Assembly: GCF_029533155.1 (NCBI RefSeq)
Contig: NZ_JAIZDB010000002.1
Location: 157,285 to 221,284 of the forward strand
DNA: 64,000 nt
Direction of reading: 5' to 3'
Source of the DNA: Psychrobacillus antarcticus
GTDB taxonomy: Bacteria > Bacillota > Bacilli > Bacillales_A > Planococcaceae
Position 1 is the stretch's first letter; the number at the start of each line of letters is the position of its first letter. This document shows, piece by piece, positions 43,891 to 54,073 of this stretch. A program made the translations under genes and the position numbers. Under the pieces are notes generated by a model. The model was not told where the DNA came from and made no database searches. It saw only the letters and a list, made by a program, of their open reading frames with translations.

Positions 43891-45300
43891 GTGGTATTCA
43901 GTAGCTTATTATTTCTGTTTTTCTTTTTACCAGCTACTTTGCTCCTTTATTTTTGTGGTTCAAGAAAGATGAAAAATGGCATTCTTCTTGTTGTGAGTCT
44001 TTTTTTTTATGCCTGGGGAGAACCTATTTATATTTTCTTAATGATTTTTTCGGCTATAGTAGATTATCTTCATGGGTTGATAATTCAAAAGTATCGTTTG
44101 ACGTCGCCGATCAAGGCAAAGCTTGGTCTCTTGTCGTCGATCGTTATCAATCTAGGAATATTATCTTTTTTCAAATATGCAGATTTTCTTATTGAAAATA
44201 TAAATTACCTATTGGGTACGCAGGTAAATACACTTGATCTTCCATTACCTATTGGCTTATCTTTTTACACATTTCAAACAATGTCGTATGCCATTGATGT
44301 GTACCGTGGAAAAGTGAAGGCACAACAAAATCCGTTTACGCTTGCGCTATATATCTGTTTATTTCCACAGCTTATTGCTGGGCCTATTGTCCGCTACGAA
44401 ATTATTGAACACGAGTTGAAAAATAGATGTGTCACACTCGATCAGTTTTCAGATGGTGTTAGATTATTTTTAATTGGTCTTGGAAAGAAGGTATTACTTG
44501 CAAATAATATTGGATTTCTATGGAGTGAAATACAGCAACAAAGTCCTGCCGAATTATCAGTACTGTCAGCTTGGATGGGGATAGCGGCGTTTGGATTACA
44601 GCTCTATTTCGACTTTAGTGGTTATTCCGATATGGCGATTGGTTTGGGGAAAATGTTTGGCTTCAGTTTTCCACAAAACTTCCATTATCCGTTTGTTTCG
44701 CGTAGTATAACGGAGTTCTGGCGGAGATGGCATATGACACTTGGTGCCTGGTTCCGAGACTATGTATATATTCCGCTCGGTGGCAGTAGAAGAGGGAAAT
44801 ACAGGCTCTATCTAAACTTACTCATCGTTTGGGGTCTGACGGGGCTATGGCATGGTGCCTCTTGGAATTTCGTAGTTTGGGGTCTGTACTTTGGTGTAGT
44901 AATTTCGATTGAAAAAGCGGGACTGCTGATGCTTCTTGAAAAAGTGCATCCAATTTTTCAACATATCTATACGTTCGTCATTGTCATGATAAGTTGGACA
45001 TTTTTTGTTTTTGAAGACATTTCCAAGAGCCTGGTCTATTTGAAAATGATGTTTGGTTTTTCAGGACAAGCACTGATAAATGAGCGATTCATGTACGACA
45101 TATATACCAATGCAATTTTGTTCCTCTCGGCTTTTTTGGGAATGATTCCAATTTGGAAATTGTTAAGGTCTAGACTAACTCGTTGGCATCCAATAATTGA
45201 CGATATTGTGCTACCTATATTTTATTTAGTTATTCTTGTATTATCTACTGCTTATTTAGTGGATGATTCATACAACCCATTTCTTTATTTTCGATTCTAG
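43891..45300 (+). CDS. MBOAT-family O-acyltransferase (AlgI-like)
   Basis: A GTG start follows AAGGAG by eight bases. The 469-residue polytopic protein matches AlgI/DltB-type MBOAT enzymes: PLPIGLSFYTFQTMSYAIDV, FPQLIAGPIVRY, LYFDFSGYSDMAIGLG, FWRRWHMTLGAWFRDYVYIPLGG, and the catalytic His321 in LTGLWHGASWNFVVWGLYFG. It moves acetyl groups from cytoplasmic donors across the membrane toward a polysaccharide acceptor. The DHHW protein encoded 12 bases downstream is the expected partner. Confidence 0.94.
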   Translation: MVFSSLLFLFFFLPATLLLYFCGSRKMKNGILLVVSLFFYAWGEPIYIFLMIFSAIVDYLHGLIIQKYRLTSPIKAKLGLLSSIVINLGILSFFKYADFLIENINYLLGTQVNTLDLPLPIGLSFYTFQTMSYAIDVYRGKVKAQQNPFTLALYICLFPQLIAGPIVRYEIIEHELKNRCVTLDQFSDGVRLFLIGLGKKVLLANNIGFLWSEIQQQSPAELSVLSAWMGIAAFGLQLYFDFSGYSDMAIGLGKMFGFSFPQNFHYPFVSRSITEFWRRWHMTLGAWFRDYVYIPLGGSRRGKYRLYLNLLIVWGLTGLWHGASWNFVVWGLYFGVVISIEKAGLLMLLEKVHPIFQHIYTFVIVMISWTFFVFEDISKSLVYLKMMFGFSGQALINERFMYDIYTNAILFLSAFLGMIPIWKLLRSRLTRWHPIIDDIVLPIFYLVILVLSTAYLVDDSYNPFLYFRF

Positions 45301-45311
45301 GGGGTAACGCA

Positions 45312-46445
45312 TTGAAGATACATAAAAAAATATTTATAGGTGTATTCCTTCTGTTTATTTTTGGAATTGGGTTTTTCAATATAGTATCGAGAGACCGTTC
45401 TTTTTCAGAGAGAGAAAACCGTCCATTAGCACAAATGCCTGAATGGACAGTGGATAACTTTATATCTGGTAAGTTCACGACGCGTTTTGATACATATCTT
45501 GCTGATCAGTTTGTTTGGAAGGATAGCTGGGTGAAACTAAAGGCGATGGCGGAAAGAGCTTCATTAAAAAAAGAAAACAACGGTGTATTTTTGGGCAAAG
45601 ATGGATTTCTTATTGAGTCGTTTGATAAACCTGGCGATCAGTTTGTTAAAAACATAGACTATGTGAAAAATTTTGCGACCATTGCGAAAGGGATTCATTC
45701 GTATGTATTGTTAGCTCCAACTTCTGTTGCTATATACGAGGAGAAATTGCCGCTTTTTGCACAAACTGCAAGCGAAGCAGATGCTTATGAAACCGCAAAA
45801 GAAAAATTAGCTTCCTTCGCAGAAGTAATTGATGTACACGATGCACTAAAATCACATAGTGATGAGCATATTTACTTTAAAACGGATCACCACTGGACGA
45901 TGCGTGGTGCCTATTTAGCTTATAAAGAAGCATCCAAAGCGATGGGCATCAAACCGTATGCGGAGGAAGATTTTCTCATTAAAACGGTATCTGCCCAATT
46001 TTACGGTACACTTCACGCCAAGGCAAATACAATGGACGTTGAGGCGGACAAAATTGAAGTTTATTTACCAAAATTTGAGGCTACTCAAACGGTGACATAT
46101 GAAGATGGCAGGCAGTCAGACTCTCTGTATGAATGGGACTATCTCGATAAGAAAGATAAGTATTCATTATTCCTGGATGGGAATCATACACTTGTCACGA
46201 TTAAAACAGGAGTTAAGAATGACCGTAAGATAGCGGTAATTAAAGATTCTTTTGCGCATGCTTTCGTTCCTTTTTTAGCAAATCACTTTGAGGAAATCCA
46301 TATAGTTGATCTTCGCTATTACCATGAGGATGTACTGACGTATTTACATGATCAGAAGATTTCGGAAGTGTTATTTTTGTACAATGTTGCTAATTTTACT
46401 AAGGACCCAAATATGATTTGGCTGTCGCAAAGTTCAGGGAAATAG
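45312..46445 (+). CDS. DHHW-family (AlgX/AlgJ-like) SGNH hydrolase-type protein
   Basis: A TTG start follows TAGGGGG. The 377-residue protein has an N-terminal membrane anchor (IFIGVFLLFIFGIGFFNIV). The defining motif is TD192-HHW at about 191-195 in YFKTDHHWTMRGAYLAY, with AVIKDSFAHAFVPFL supplying the Ser of the SGNH-like site and GKDGFLIE upstream. In alginate and related systems such proteins complete acetyl transfer to the polymer outside the membrane. It forms an operon with the MBOAT gene and probably the DUF4358 gene. The polymer is not known from this window. Confidence 0.92.
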   Translation: MKIHKKIFIGVFLLFIFGIGFFNIVSRDRSFSERENRPLAQMPEWTVDNFISGKFTTRFDTYLADQFVWKDSWVKLKAMAERASLKKENNGVFLGKDGFLIESFDKPGDQFVKNIDYVKNFATIAKGIHSYVLLAPTSVAIYEEKLPLFAQTASEADAYETAKEKLASFAEVIDVHDALKSHSDEHIYFKTDHHWTMRGAYLAYKEASKAMGIKPYAEEDFLIKTVSAQFYGTLHAKANTMDVEADKIEVYLPKFEATQTVTYEDGRQSDSLYEWDYLDKKDKYSLFLDGNHTLVTIKTGVKNDRKIAVIKDSFAHAFVPFLANHFEEIHIVDLRYYHEDVLTYLHDQKISEVLFLYNVANFTKDPNMIWLSQSSGK

Positions 46446-46495
46446 TAATTATTCATCGACTAGAGAAGAATCACGAAAAGGATATATTAACCAAT

Positions 46496-46522
46496 GGCTG
46501 CCTGTAAGGGCGGCTTTTTTTA
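46496..46522 (+). terminator. Terminator after the DHHW gene
   Basis: GCTGCC pairs with GGCGGC, including one G-T pair, around TGTAAG, followed by seven T. Confidence 0.75.
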
Positions 46523-46686
46523 TTACGGGAGGTTTAGTGATTAAACGTTATAAAATAGCCAAAAGTAGTGACATTTTTGAATTGCTACCCTGCAAAGTAC
46601 TATAGAGTATTTCTTTTCACTCTTGAAAGTAAAATATTGTTATTTTATGAGGGAACAGATATCTTAATAGAAAAGGGGTGAAGGAA

Positions 46687-48435
46687 ATGGAACAGATTAA
46701 TACAGTGCGTTGGAAATTGGATAACCTTCAGGGTGGTCTTGACTTAGAAAGCTTCAAGGATAAGTTGATGATTATAAACGAGCAATTAACAAAAATTCAA
46801 ACAGATATAACAAAATTTAAGATTTCCGAAAATGAATTAATTACTCTTTCAAAGGTAATAAAACAGATTGAATCAGCAGAATCACTATACTATTGCCTAA
46901 CTACAGAAGATGTAGATCAAAATATCTTATCTCCTTTAATTGGAAATATTTCGGCTTTAAAATCTAAAATTCGAGTGATACTGTCTATCGCACAAGTGAA
47001 CTTAAACAACATGAGTGAAGAGCAATTTACTAACTGGTCTAAAGATATTACGCAAATAAACCTTCTGAATGAAATTAAAAAAAATAAGGAAAAAGGGAGT
47101 CGAGTAGAAAAAAATAGATTAAATGAGTCTTTACATTCATTGGCAGCTACTTATAGGCAAATGAAGAGAGATTTAAAAGTAAAAAATGTTTACGAGAGCG
47201 AGGATAAGGAAATTTCGTATTCAGAAGCCAATTATTTATCATTTAATGATCCCGATCATAATAAAAGAAGGAGAGTATTTGAAGAACTAAATCGATCATT
47301 AGAAAAAGAAGCTAATAGTTTTGCCTCCATTTACAATCAGATGGTAGGTATCAGGCTAAAAGATGGTAAAAAAAATGTAAGTGTACTTGATGAATCTTTA
47401 AAATTAAATGGTATTTCGAAACAAATATTAAATGCTATTTGGGGAGTGTTAGATGCTAATATAACTGAAATTTCAAGTTACTTACGTATTAAATCAGAAG
47501 AATTAGGGAAGGAAAAACTATCTTGGTATGAATTAATGTCTTCTACTGTTGAAGAATATCCTCCATTTCACTTCTCAGAAGCTGTAAAAGGTCTCACTAA
47601 GTCTCTTGAAAACATAGATAGTAATATGATTGAATTCATAAACAAGTGCATTAGAAATGGTTGGGTAGATGCCGAACCCCGTAATACAAAACAACCAGGA
47701 GGATTTTGTGCTCCTTTTTTGGATGAAGGGGAGTCGCGAATTTCTTTAAGTTTTGATAATACGATTGACAGTGCCAGAAGACTTGCTCACGAATTAGGGC
47801 ATGCTTGGCATTACCAACAGATGAAGGATGCTCCTTCACTTTGTTTTACGGATGACTCATTTGAATTGACTATGGCGGAAACAGCCTCGATTTTCTTTGA
47901 AACAGTTTACCTAGATTACATAGCTCAAAGTACAAATGATTTAGCAGCTAAGAAAATATATCTCGAATCAAACATTCAGCGTTGTTTAAATTACCTAATG
48001 AACATCAGAGGTGCTTTTTTATTTGAAGAGAAATTTTACGAGCTTAGGAAGAATGGAGATGTAGATCCTGTTCAAATGGAACAACTATCCTTGAAATGCC
48101 AAGAACAGGCTTACGGAAATAGTTTAAGTGAATATGAACCTTTTGTATGGATTAAATATGATCATTTTTATCAAGCTGATACTCCCTTTTATAACTATCC
48201 CTACGTTTTTGGATTCTTGTTTAGTATAGGGATCATCGAAATTGCAAAAAAAGATGAACTATTCGCTGAAAGATTCCAAGAGTTTTTAAGTGAAACTGGA
48301 GTTATTCCACTTGATCAATTAGTAAAAAAACATTTTGATATAGATTTAGCCAAACCAAATTTTTGGCAAGGGTCAATTAAGAAATTCTTAAAAGATATAC
48401 AAGATTATATAAAGCTAGCAAAGAAAGGTTATTAA
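46687..48435 (+). CDS. M3-family oligoendopeptidase (PepF-like)
   Basis: ATG 46687 follows AAAGGGGTGAAGG; a GTG nine bases upstream is less likely. The 582-residue cytoplasmic zinc peptidase has a helical N-terminal domain and the catalytic motif H368-ELGH in ARRLAHELGHAWHYQQM, with the third ligand Glu in TMAETASIFFE. The C-terminal YNYPYVFGFLFSIGI segment is also typical. It cleaves short peptides and probably works in peptide turnover. It has no obvious operon partner. Confidence 0.93.
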   Translation: MEQINTVRWKLDNLQGGLDLESFKDKLMIINEQLTKIQTDITKFKISENELITLSKVIKQIESAESLYYCLTTEDVDQNILSPLIGNISALKSKIRVILSIAQVNLNNMSEEQFTNWSKDITQINLLNEIKKNKEKGSRVEKNRLNESLHSLAATYRQMKRDLKVKNVYESEDKEISYSEANYLSFNDPDHNKRRRVFEELNRSLEKEANSFASIYNQMVGIRLKDGKKNVSVLDESLKLNGISKQILNAIWGVLDANITEISSYLRIKSEELGKEKLSWYELMSSTVEEYPPFHFSEAVKGLTKSLENIDSNMIEFINKCIRNGWVDAEPRNTKQPGGFCAPFLDEGESRISLSFDNTIDSARRLAHELGHAWHYQQMKDAPSLCFTDDSFELTMAETASIFFETVYLDYIAQSTNDLAAKKIYLESNIQRCLNYLMNIRGAFLFEEKFYELRKNGDVDPVQMEQLSLKCQEQAYGNSLSEYEPFVWIKYDHFYQADTPFYNYPYVFGFLFSIGIIEIAKKDELFAERFQEFLSETGVIPLDQLVKKHFDIDLAKPNFWQGSIKKFLKDIQDYIKLAKKGY

Positions 48436-48605
48436 AACATTATTTTATAATGGATGGAGGTCTTTCTTCTTCGACTAAATCGGCTACTAGATTATCAACA
48501 ATATTTAGTACTAAAAATGATTATGTGGTGCTTTACTTCTAGGGTGGAGTAGAGCTTCTTTTACAATTCACTAAAAATCCGAAATATAATGGAGGATTTC
48601 TATAT

Positions 48606-49463
48606 ATGGTTAACAGTTGGGGAGCATATTCCATGGAAATAAAGGATTTTGTTATTAGTCTCTTATACAAAATGAAAGAAATTTTAAATGAAGATTTTGT
48701 TGGATTTTATATACATGGTTCTTTGGCTATGGGGGGATTTAACTCTAAAAGTAGTGATATAGATGTTTTGGTTATAACGAATAAAACAATGACTGTTGGA
48801 ACTAAAAGAAAGCTAGCTGAGTTATTATTAAGACGCTCCAATGAGCCTTTCCCCATAGAAATAAGTTTTATGAATATGGAACCATTGAATAATTGGACAC
48901 ATCCTGGCCTTTTCGATTTTCATTTTAGTGAAATTTGGAGAGGAAGGTATCAAGAAGACTTGTCAAAAAATTCCTATCACTATTTAAATGGAGATGTACG
49001 AAATGATGCAGATTTAGCAGCACATATTACTATAATAAATCATCGAGGGCTTAGATTAGAAGGACCTCCAATAGCTGAAGTATTTCCTTATGTTCCACAA
49101 TCGCATTTTATAGCATCTATTATGGGTGATTACCAGGATTGTTTGGAGAATATTGAAGAGGATACCGTTTATTGTGTAATAAATTTAATAAGAGTGTATT
49201 GGTACCTTAAAGAAGGGGTTATTTCATCCAAGCAAGAAGCTGCTAACTGGGGCCTATCATCTTTACCAGAAGAGTTTAGATTTACAATTATAAAAGTAAT
49301 GAAATGTAAGGATGAAAAAGAGCACTATGGATTTGAGAAAAGGGAACTACTTACTCTAAAAAAATTTATAAATCAAAACGTTCAAGTGCTATATAACAGA
49401 ATGGCTGACCTACAATCAACATCCATTTCTTTTAAAAAAGAAAATAAAATTTGCGAGGATTGA
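48606..49463 (+). CDS. Nucleotidyltransferase (aminoglycoside adenylyltransferase-like) with DUF4111-type domain
   Basis: GGAGG lies about nine bases before ATG 48606; ATG 48633 is an alternative. The 285-residue protein has a polymerase-beta-type nucleotidyltransferase core: YIHGSLAMGGFNSKSSDIDVLVI gives Gly-Ser...Asp-x-Asp, the metal-binding pair. The C-terminal helical domain (YCVINLIRVYWYLKEGVISSKQEAANWGL) is the AadA/DUF4111 type. Members of this family adenylate aminoglycosides or spectinomycin, but many chromosomal copies have unknown substrates, so resistance should not be assumed. It appears to stand alone. Confidence 0.85.
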   Translation: MVNSWGAYSMEIKDFVISLLYKMKEILNEDFVGFYIHGSLAMGGFNSKSSDIDVLVITNKTMTVGTKRKLAELLLRRSNEPFPIEISFMNMEPLNNWTHPGLFDFHFSEIWRGRYQEDLSKNSYHYLNGDVRNDADLAAHITIINHRGLRLEGPPIAEVFPYVPQSHFIASIMGDYQDCLENIEEDTVYCVINLIRVYWYLKEGVISSKQEAANWGLSSLPEEFRFTIIKVMKCKDEKEHYGFEKRELLTLKKFINQNVQVLYNRMADLQSTSISFKKENKICED

Positions 49464-49812
49464 TTAGTCTCGTATTCTTATTCTTTACAAGGGAATTTCT
49501 CTATTCAAAAAAAGTTTAATTACTGTTAATTATGAATTATTTATTAATATTCATCTTATTCATTACGATTTTCATATATAGTAAAGAGATGCTAGGAAAT
49601 TTGGTTTGGGTTTAATAATAAAACAGTTTCCCTTACGGTTCTACTATTTCAAGCTAACTAAATTCAAAGCACTCTAACAGTCAATAGCTAATCGGATAGT
49701 TTTTGGCATACATGTACTTTGCTCCTAAAAACCTCGTTTCGTAGCAGTGTTGGGGTATTAGAGAAAAAAATAATACTTCAGCAGAGGTATTTATATAAGG
49801 GGGTCAACTAAA
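49464..49812. other. Intergenic region upstream of the flavin oxidase gene
   Basis: About 350 AT-rich bases with no coding frame and no clear terminator hairpin. GGGGG near 49799 is the ribosome site of the next gene. Confidence 0.4.
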
Positions 49813-51009
49813 ATGCATTATGATGTAGTCGTAGTTGGAGCAGGTTCAATGGGAATGGCAGCAGGATACTTCTTATCAAAGAGTGGAAAAAAAGTTTTAT
49901 TATTAGACTCCTTTAACCCACCACATAACAAGGGGAGTCACCACGGGGATACTAGGATTATTAGACATGCTTATGGAGAAGGGGAAAAATATGTTCCATT
50001 AGTTCTTAAAGCTCAAGAATTATGGAATGATCTAGAAAAAGCTACCGGAAGGCAATTGTTCTACCAAACAGGGTTTCTCAACGTTGGTGAAGAAAAATCG
50101 GGTTTTATCGAGAACATAATATCAAGTTCAACGAAATACTCATTGCCTCTTAAGATTATGGATGCAAGTGAAATTAAAAAGCGTTGGTCTGGCATCACAT
50201 TACCTAACGACTACATTGGATGCTTTGAATCTACATCTGGCATATTAAAATGTGAGGAATGTATAGAGGCATATCGGGAACTTGCAGAGCTGAACGGAGC
50301 TTCCATCTTAACAAACAGTAAAGTGAAAGAAATAATAGTACATAACAAAAGAGTAACAATAAAGACCGAGGAACAGACTTTCTACTCTGATGCGTTAGTT
50401 GTTTCAGCAGGGGCATGGTCAGGGAATCTTCTTTCTATGCTAGATTTGAACCTTCCTCTTGAACCGGTAAGAAAAACATTTGCTTGGTTTGATACGAACG
50501 AAAATTTATATAATCATAAAATTTTTCCGGGTTTCTCATTTGAAACACAAGCAGGCCATTATTATGGTTTTCCAAGCATCAATGGTGCTGGATTGAAAGT
50601 AGGCCGACATGACGGAGGGGAAAAAGTAAATCCAGAAGAATCTATACTTGGGTTTGGAGAAATAGAGGAAGATGAAGCAGACTTAAAGCAATTCGTGAAT
50701 AACTATATGCCTTTTCAAAGACAATTGAAATATGGGAAAACATGTATGTATACACTTACTCCTGATGAAGATTTTATTATCGATTTGCATCCTAAATATT
50801 CAAACGTTGCGATTGCATCAGGGTTCTCAGGACATGGATTTAAATTTAGCAGTGTCGTTGGACAGATTTTAAGTGACTTAATTGTATCAGGGAAAACAGA
50901 ACAAAATATTGATCCATTTTCAGTAAATCGTTTTATAGAAAGCTTCAATATCGAAGGTGCATTGTATAACATCAATGAGCTTAAAGGGTTTAGTTTTGTA
51001 AATAAATGA
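49813..51009 (+). CDS. FAD-dependent amine oxidase, monomeric sarcosine oxidase / N-methyl-L-tryptophan oxidase type
   Basis: This 398-residue DAO-family flavoprotein starts with the FAD-binding motif VVVGAGSMGMAAGYFLSKSG. GSHHGDTRIIRHAYGEG is the signature of the MSOX/MTOX group. Cys311 in GKTCMYTLTPDEDF corresponds to the Cys that binds FAD covalently, and SGFSGHGFKF near the end is typical. These enzymes oxidise N-methyl amino acids, releasing formaldehyde and hydrogen peroxide. The exact substrate (sarcosine, N-methyltryptophan or another amine) cannot be decided from sequence. SoxBDAG-type heteromeric subunits are absent. Confidence 0.92.
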   Translation: MHYDVVVVGAGSMGMAAGYFLSKSGKKVLLLDSFNPPHNKGSHHGDTRIIRHAYGEGEKYVPLVLKAQELWNDLEKATGRQLFYQTGFLNVGEEKSGFIENIISSSTKYSLPLKIMDASEIKKRWSGITLPNDYIGCFESTSGILKCEECIEAYRELAELNGASILTNSKVKEIIVHNKRVTIKTEEQTFYSDALVVSAGAWSGNLLSMLDLNLPLEPVRKTFAWFDTNENLYNHKIFPGFSFETQAGHYYGFPSINGAGLKVGRHDGGEKVNPEESILGFGEIEEDEADLKQFVNNYMPFQRQLKYGKTCMYTLTPDEDFIIDLHPKYSNVAIASGFSGHGFKFSSVVGQILSDLIVSGKTEQNIDPFSVNRFIESFNIEGALYNINELKGFSFVNK

Positions 51010-51024
51010 TTGGAAACCCTTTAA

Positions 51025-51162
51025 GCGGTTCGAGAAGGTGGCGATTTTTTACAGTCTGTTCGTTCATCAACTTCCACTGAAGATACATTTGAAGTCGATG
51101 AACACAACTACGATAATACAAACGAAATGAATAGAGCATTTTCTTTCTTAAGTGGGGTGTAA
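51025..51162 (+). pseudogene. Possible gene remnant without a start codon
   Basis: A frame with gene-like composition (AVREGGDFLQSVRSS, EDTFEVDEHNYDN, MNRAFSFLSGV) runs from a stop at 51022-51024 to TAA 51160. It has no credible start, so it may be the tail of a deleted gene. Confidence 0.25.
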
Positions 51163-51194
51163 GACAAGGAAATTTTCATGGTGGAGGTGTATAT

Positions 51195-51392
51195 ATGTCC
51201 AAATATATTAGTAAATTTTTCTTAACATTACTAGCTTGTGTTATTTTATTTTTTCTATTAATTGGTATGTTTGATGGAGGAGACCACCTCGAAACTTGGA
51301 TTTTTACTTTTAGTACAATTATTATCATACTACTGTCATTTTTGATCGTTCTTGTTTACTATTTAATCGATTTAGTTAAGAAAAAACACTAG
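51195..51392 (+). CDS. Small membrane protein with two helices, hypothetical
   Basis: GGTGGAGGTG precedes ATG 51195 at good spacing. The 65-residue product consists of two hydrophobic helices (FFLTLLACVILFFLLIGMF and IFTFSTIIIILLSFLIVLVY) joined by a short acidic loop and ending in KKKH, so both ends should be cytoplasmic. Function unknown. Confidence 0.7.
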   Translation: MSKYISKFFLTLLACVILFFLLIGMFDGGDHLETWIFTFSTIIIILLSFLIVLVYYLIDLVKKKH

Positions 51393-51641
51393 AATGACTT
51401 AATCCCTTTTCCATTCATACAGTTAGGTGTTTTTAAACAAATCAACGAGCAATTGCATTGTGCAAAGTAAAATTGAAGAAGCTGCTGCCTTAAGGGGGGC
51501 TTTTCTTATTGGCTTTTTTTAATACTTGTTTAGCAAATAGAACGAATCATATCTAAGATTTATAGAACCTAAATCTATGTAATTCCTCCATCGTTTCCTC
51601 TACAATTATCCTATAAAGACGAAAGGCGGTGCTCTACTTCT

Positions 51642-52364
51642 ATGATTACCGAACAAATTTTAATCAGCACAGTTTTCGTCGCTGGGATGCTTTCCTTTTT
51701 TTCACCATGCATCCTTCCCCTACTGCCTGTCTATATATCCATCCTTTCAACGGATGAAAATGGCAAACAAAACCAGCAACCTTTAAAAAAAATGAGCAAA
51801 TGGCAAGTAAATCCGCGGTTGATTTTTAAGACAATCATTTTTGTTTTAGGACTATCTACAAGCTTTGTCATCTTAGGATTTGGTGCAGGGACTCTTGGAT
51901 CTTTCATTAATACAGATTGGTTTATCGGCTTTTGCGGGGCAATCGTGGTGATACTTGGATTACACCAAATGGGGTTATTTAACCTTACTCTATTAAACCG
52001 CGAAAAGAAGGTTGAACTAAAAAGAAGTGGCAAGCGAGATTTGATAGGAACCTATTTACTAGGCTTTACATTCAGTTTTGGATGGACCCCTTGTATCGGA
52101 CCAATCCTTGGCGCAGTATTAGGATTATCCGCAAGTGGAGGTCAAGCAATTTATGGTGCTATTCTCATGTCATTCTATGCACTGGGTTTATTGATCCCTT
52201 TTTTAATACTTTCTATTTTCTCGGATATTTTACTAAAACAAGTAAAGAAAATTAACAAGCATATGATTACAATACGCTTTATTGGCGGTGTAATTATTGT
52301 CATCATGGGGATTTTTCTGATGACGAACAACTTAAATCTATTCGTATCTTTAATTCCACAGTAA
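51642..52364 (+). CDS. ccdA: Cytochrome c biogenesis/thiol-disulfide transporter CcdA
   Basis: This 240-residue protein has six membrane helices and the two redox Cys of the CcdA family: Cys23 in FFSPCILPLLP and Cys151 in WTPCIGPILG. It passes electrons from cytoplasmic thioredoxin across the membrane. AAAGGCGGTG lies somewhat far upstream of the ATG. It heads a tight set with a thioredoxin-like lipoprotein gene 17 bases downstream and msrAB after that, so here it likely feeds extracytoplasmic methionine sulfoxide reduction rather than cytochrome c assembly. Confidence 0.93.
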   Translation: MITEQILISTVFVAGMLSFFSPCILPLLPVYISILSTDENGKQNQQPLKKMSKWQVNPRLIFKTIIFVLGLSTSFVILGFGAGTLGSFINTDWFIGFCGAIVVILGLHQMGLFNLTLLNREKKVELKRSGKRDLIGTYLLGFTFSFGWTPCIGPILGAVLGLSASGGQAIYGAILMSFYALGLLIPFLILSIFSDILLKQVKKINKHMITIRFIGGVIIVIMGIFLMTNNLNLFVSLIPQ

Positions 52365-52381
52365 AGGGGAGTTTAATTGTG

Positions 52382-52885
52382 ATGAAAAAAATTTCTATTC
52401 TTCTCGCTCTAGTCTTTTTAGTAACAGCATGCTCCAGCGAAAAGGATCTAACGACTAAGAATAAAAACAATGAAAATCAAGCACCAACGTTTGACTTAAT
52501 GGATGTAGATGGAAATACTCATAGTCTCTCTGATTATGCAGGTAAAAAAGTATATATTAAGTTCTGGGCATCTTGGTGTTCAATCTGTTTATCAGGCCTG
52601 GAAGAAATAAATACATTAGCTGTTGAAGAAAAGGATTTTGTTGTGCTAACAATAGTTTCACCTGGTTATAACAATGAAAAGAAAAGTGATGACTTTATTA
52701 AATGGTTCAAAGGCGTTGAAGATGTCTCTTCTATACCTGTTCTTTTAGATGAGGATGGCTCGATAGCCAAACAATACCAGGTAAGGGGATATCCTACTTC
52801 TGCCTTCATAAATGCAGATGGAGAACTGATCAAAACGCAAGCTGGACATTTAAGCAATGAACAGATCAGAACACAATTAAATTAA
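52382..52885 (+). CDS. Thioredoxin-like lipoprotein (TlpA/ResA/Etrx type)
   Basis: AAGGGGAG sets ATG 52382; a GTG one codon earlier is possible. The 167-residue precursor has lipobox VTAC (Cys18) and would be anchored outside the membrane. The thioredoxin fold has the active site C66-SIC69 in FWASWCSICLSGLEE and cis-Pro in VRGYPTSAFI. CcdA would keep it reduced and it would in turn reduce MsrAB. The order ccdA, thioredoxin, msrAB matches the surface Msr systems known from streptococci. Confidence 0.92.
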   Translation: MKKISILLALVFLVTACSSEKDLTTKNKNNENQAPTFDLMDVDGNTHSLSDYAGKKVYIKFWASWCSICLSGLEEINTLAVEEKDFVVLTIVSPGYNNEKKSDDFIKWFKGVEDVSSIPVLLDEDGSIAKQYQVRGYPTSAFINADGELIKTQAGHLSNEQIRTQLN

Positions 52886-52914
52886 AGCCACTAACGAAGG
52901 GAGCTTGAGAAACA

Positions 52915-54039
52915 ATGAAATTTAAATGGATCGTCGGATTAATAGGGTTAATGATTCTACTTACGGGTTGTGCAACATCGAACGCTACATTAAAAAGCGG
53001 TGCAGATACTACACTTAAATCAGCTGAAGCGACTTCCAAATATCCTGCAAATCCAAATGTAAATGTAACGTATGATGATGATAAATTAGAGGAAATTTGG
53101 CTTGCAGGTGGGTGCTTTTGGGGAGTTGAAGCTTTTATGGCGCGGGTGTATGGTGTAGCTGATGTCACTTCTGGCTACGCAAATGGAAATACGGAAAATC
53201 CTACTTATGAAAAGGTCATTAAAGGAGACACAGGATACGCAGAAACAGTTCATGTACTTTACGACCCAGAGAGAGTTGACTTGGAAAAACTGTTAACGCA
53301 CTATTTTAAAGTGATTGACCCGACTGTCTTAAATAGACAAGGGAATGATCGAGGGGAACAATACCGGACGGGTGTATATTATAAAAAAACCACTGACAAA
53401 GATATAATTGATCAAGTAGTAGCAAAAGAGCAACAAAAATATAATGACCCCATTGTGACAGAAGTGGAGCCATTAACGTCCTACACACTTGCAGAGGAAT
53501 ATCACCAAGATTATCTCGAGAAAAATCCAGACGGTTATTGTCATATAGAATTTGACTCGCTGGAAGATCAGGAAATACCTAGCCTTACTGATCCTGCGTT
53601 ATACCCAAAACCGAGCGATACCGAACTTAAAGAAAAGTTGACTGATATTCAGTACAAGGTGACCCAAGGGAATGGAACAGAAATGGCCTTTTCAAATGAT
53701 TTTTGGGACAATTATGAACCTGGAATTTATGTTGACATCGCTACTGGAGAACCTCTTTTTTCTTCATCCGACAAATATGATTCGGGGTGTGGATGGCCAA
53801 GTTTTACTAAACCAATTGACCCTGATGTAGTAGTCGAACTTGAGGACAAGAGCTATAATATGATTAGAATAGAAGTAAGAAGTCGCTCAGGAAATAGCCA
53901 TTTAGGTCATGTTTTTGAAGATGGCCCTAAAGACAAAGGGGGATTACGCTATTGTATTAATAGCGCTGCGATAGACTTCATCCCACAAGCAGAAATGGAA
54001 GCAACTGGTTACGGCTATCTTAAAAACAGTATAAATTAA
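52915..54039 (+). CDS. msrAB: Bifunctional peptide methionine sulfoxide reductase MsrA-MsrB, lipoprotein
   Basis: The 374-residue precursor starts with a lipoprotein signal and lipobox LTGC (Cys19). Residues about 60-215 are MsrA with catalytic Cys67 in [10 protein letters not shown] and the GYANG segment. Residues about 235-370 are MsrB with [17 protein letters not shown] and catalytic Cys347 in RYCINSAA. Together they reduce both S- and R-sulfoxides of protein methionine. The lipid anchor puts the enzyme outside the membrane. It is the third gene of the ccdA set. A two-component system follows 34 bases later. Confidence 0.95.
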   Translation: MKFKWIVGLIGLMILLTGCATSNATLKSGADTTLKSAEATSKYPANPNVNVTYDDDKLEEIWLAGGCFWGVEAFMARVYGVADVTSGYANGNTENPTYEKVIKGDTGYAETVHVLYDPERVDLEKLLTHYFKVIDPTVLNRQGNDRGEQYRTGVYYKKTTDKDIIDQVVAKEQQKYNDPIVTEVEPLTSYTLAEEYHQDYLEKNPDGYCHIEFDSLEDQEIPSLTDPALYPKPSDTELKEKLTDIQYKVTQGNGTEMAFSNDFWDNYEPGIYVDIATGEPLFSSSDKYDSGCGWPSFTKPIDPDVVVELEDKSYNMIRIEVRSRSGNSHLGHVFEDGPKDKGGLRYCINSAAIDFIPQAEMEATGYGYLKNSIN

Positions 54040-54073
54040 TTGCTTACGATTTCCTTTTTGAAAGGAGAACCCA

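Noticed and set aside
48606..49463. Calling the nucleotidyltransferase an aminoglycoside resistance gene
   Set aside because: The core motif is shared by many chromosomal relatives of unknown substrate, and no resistance-island features surround it.
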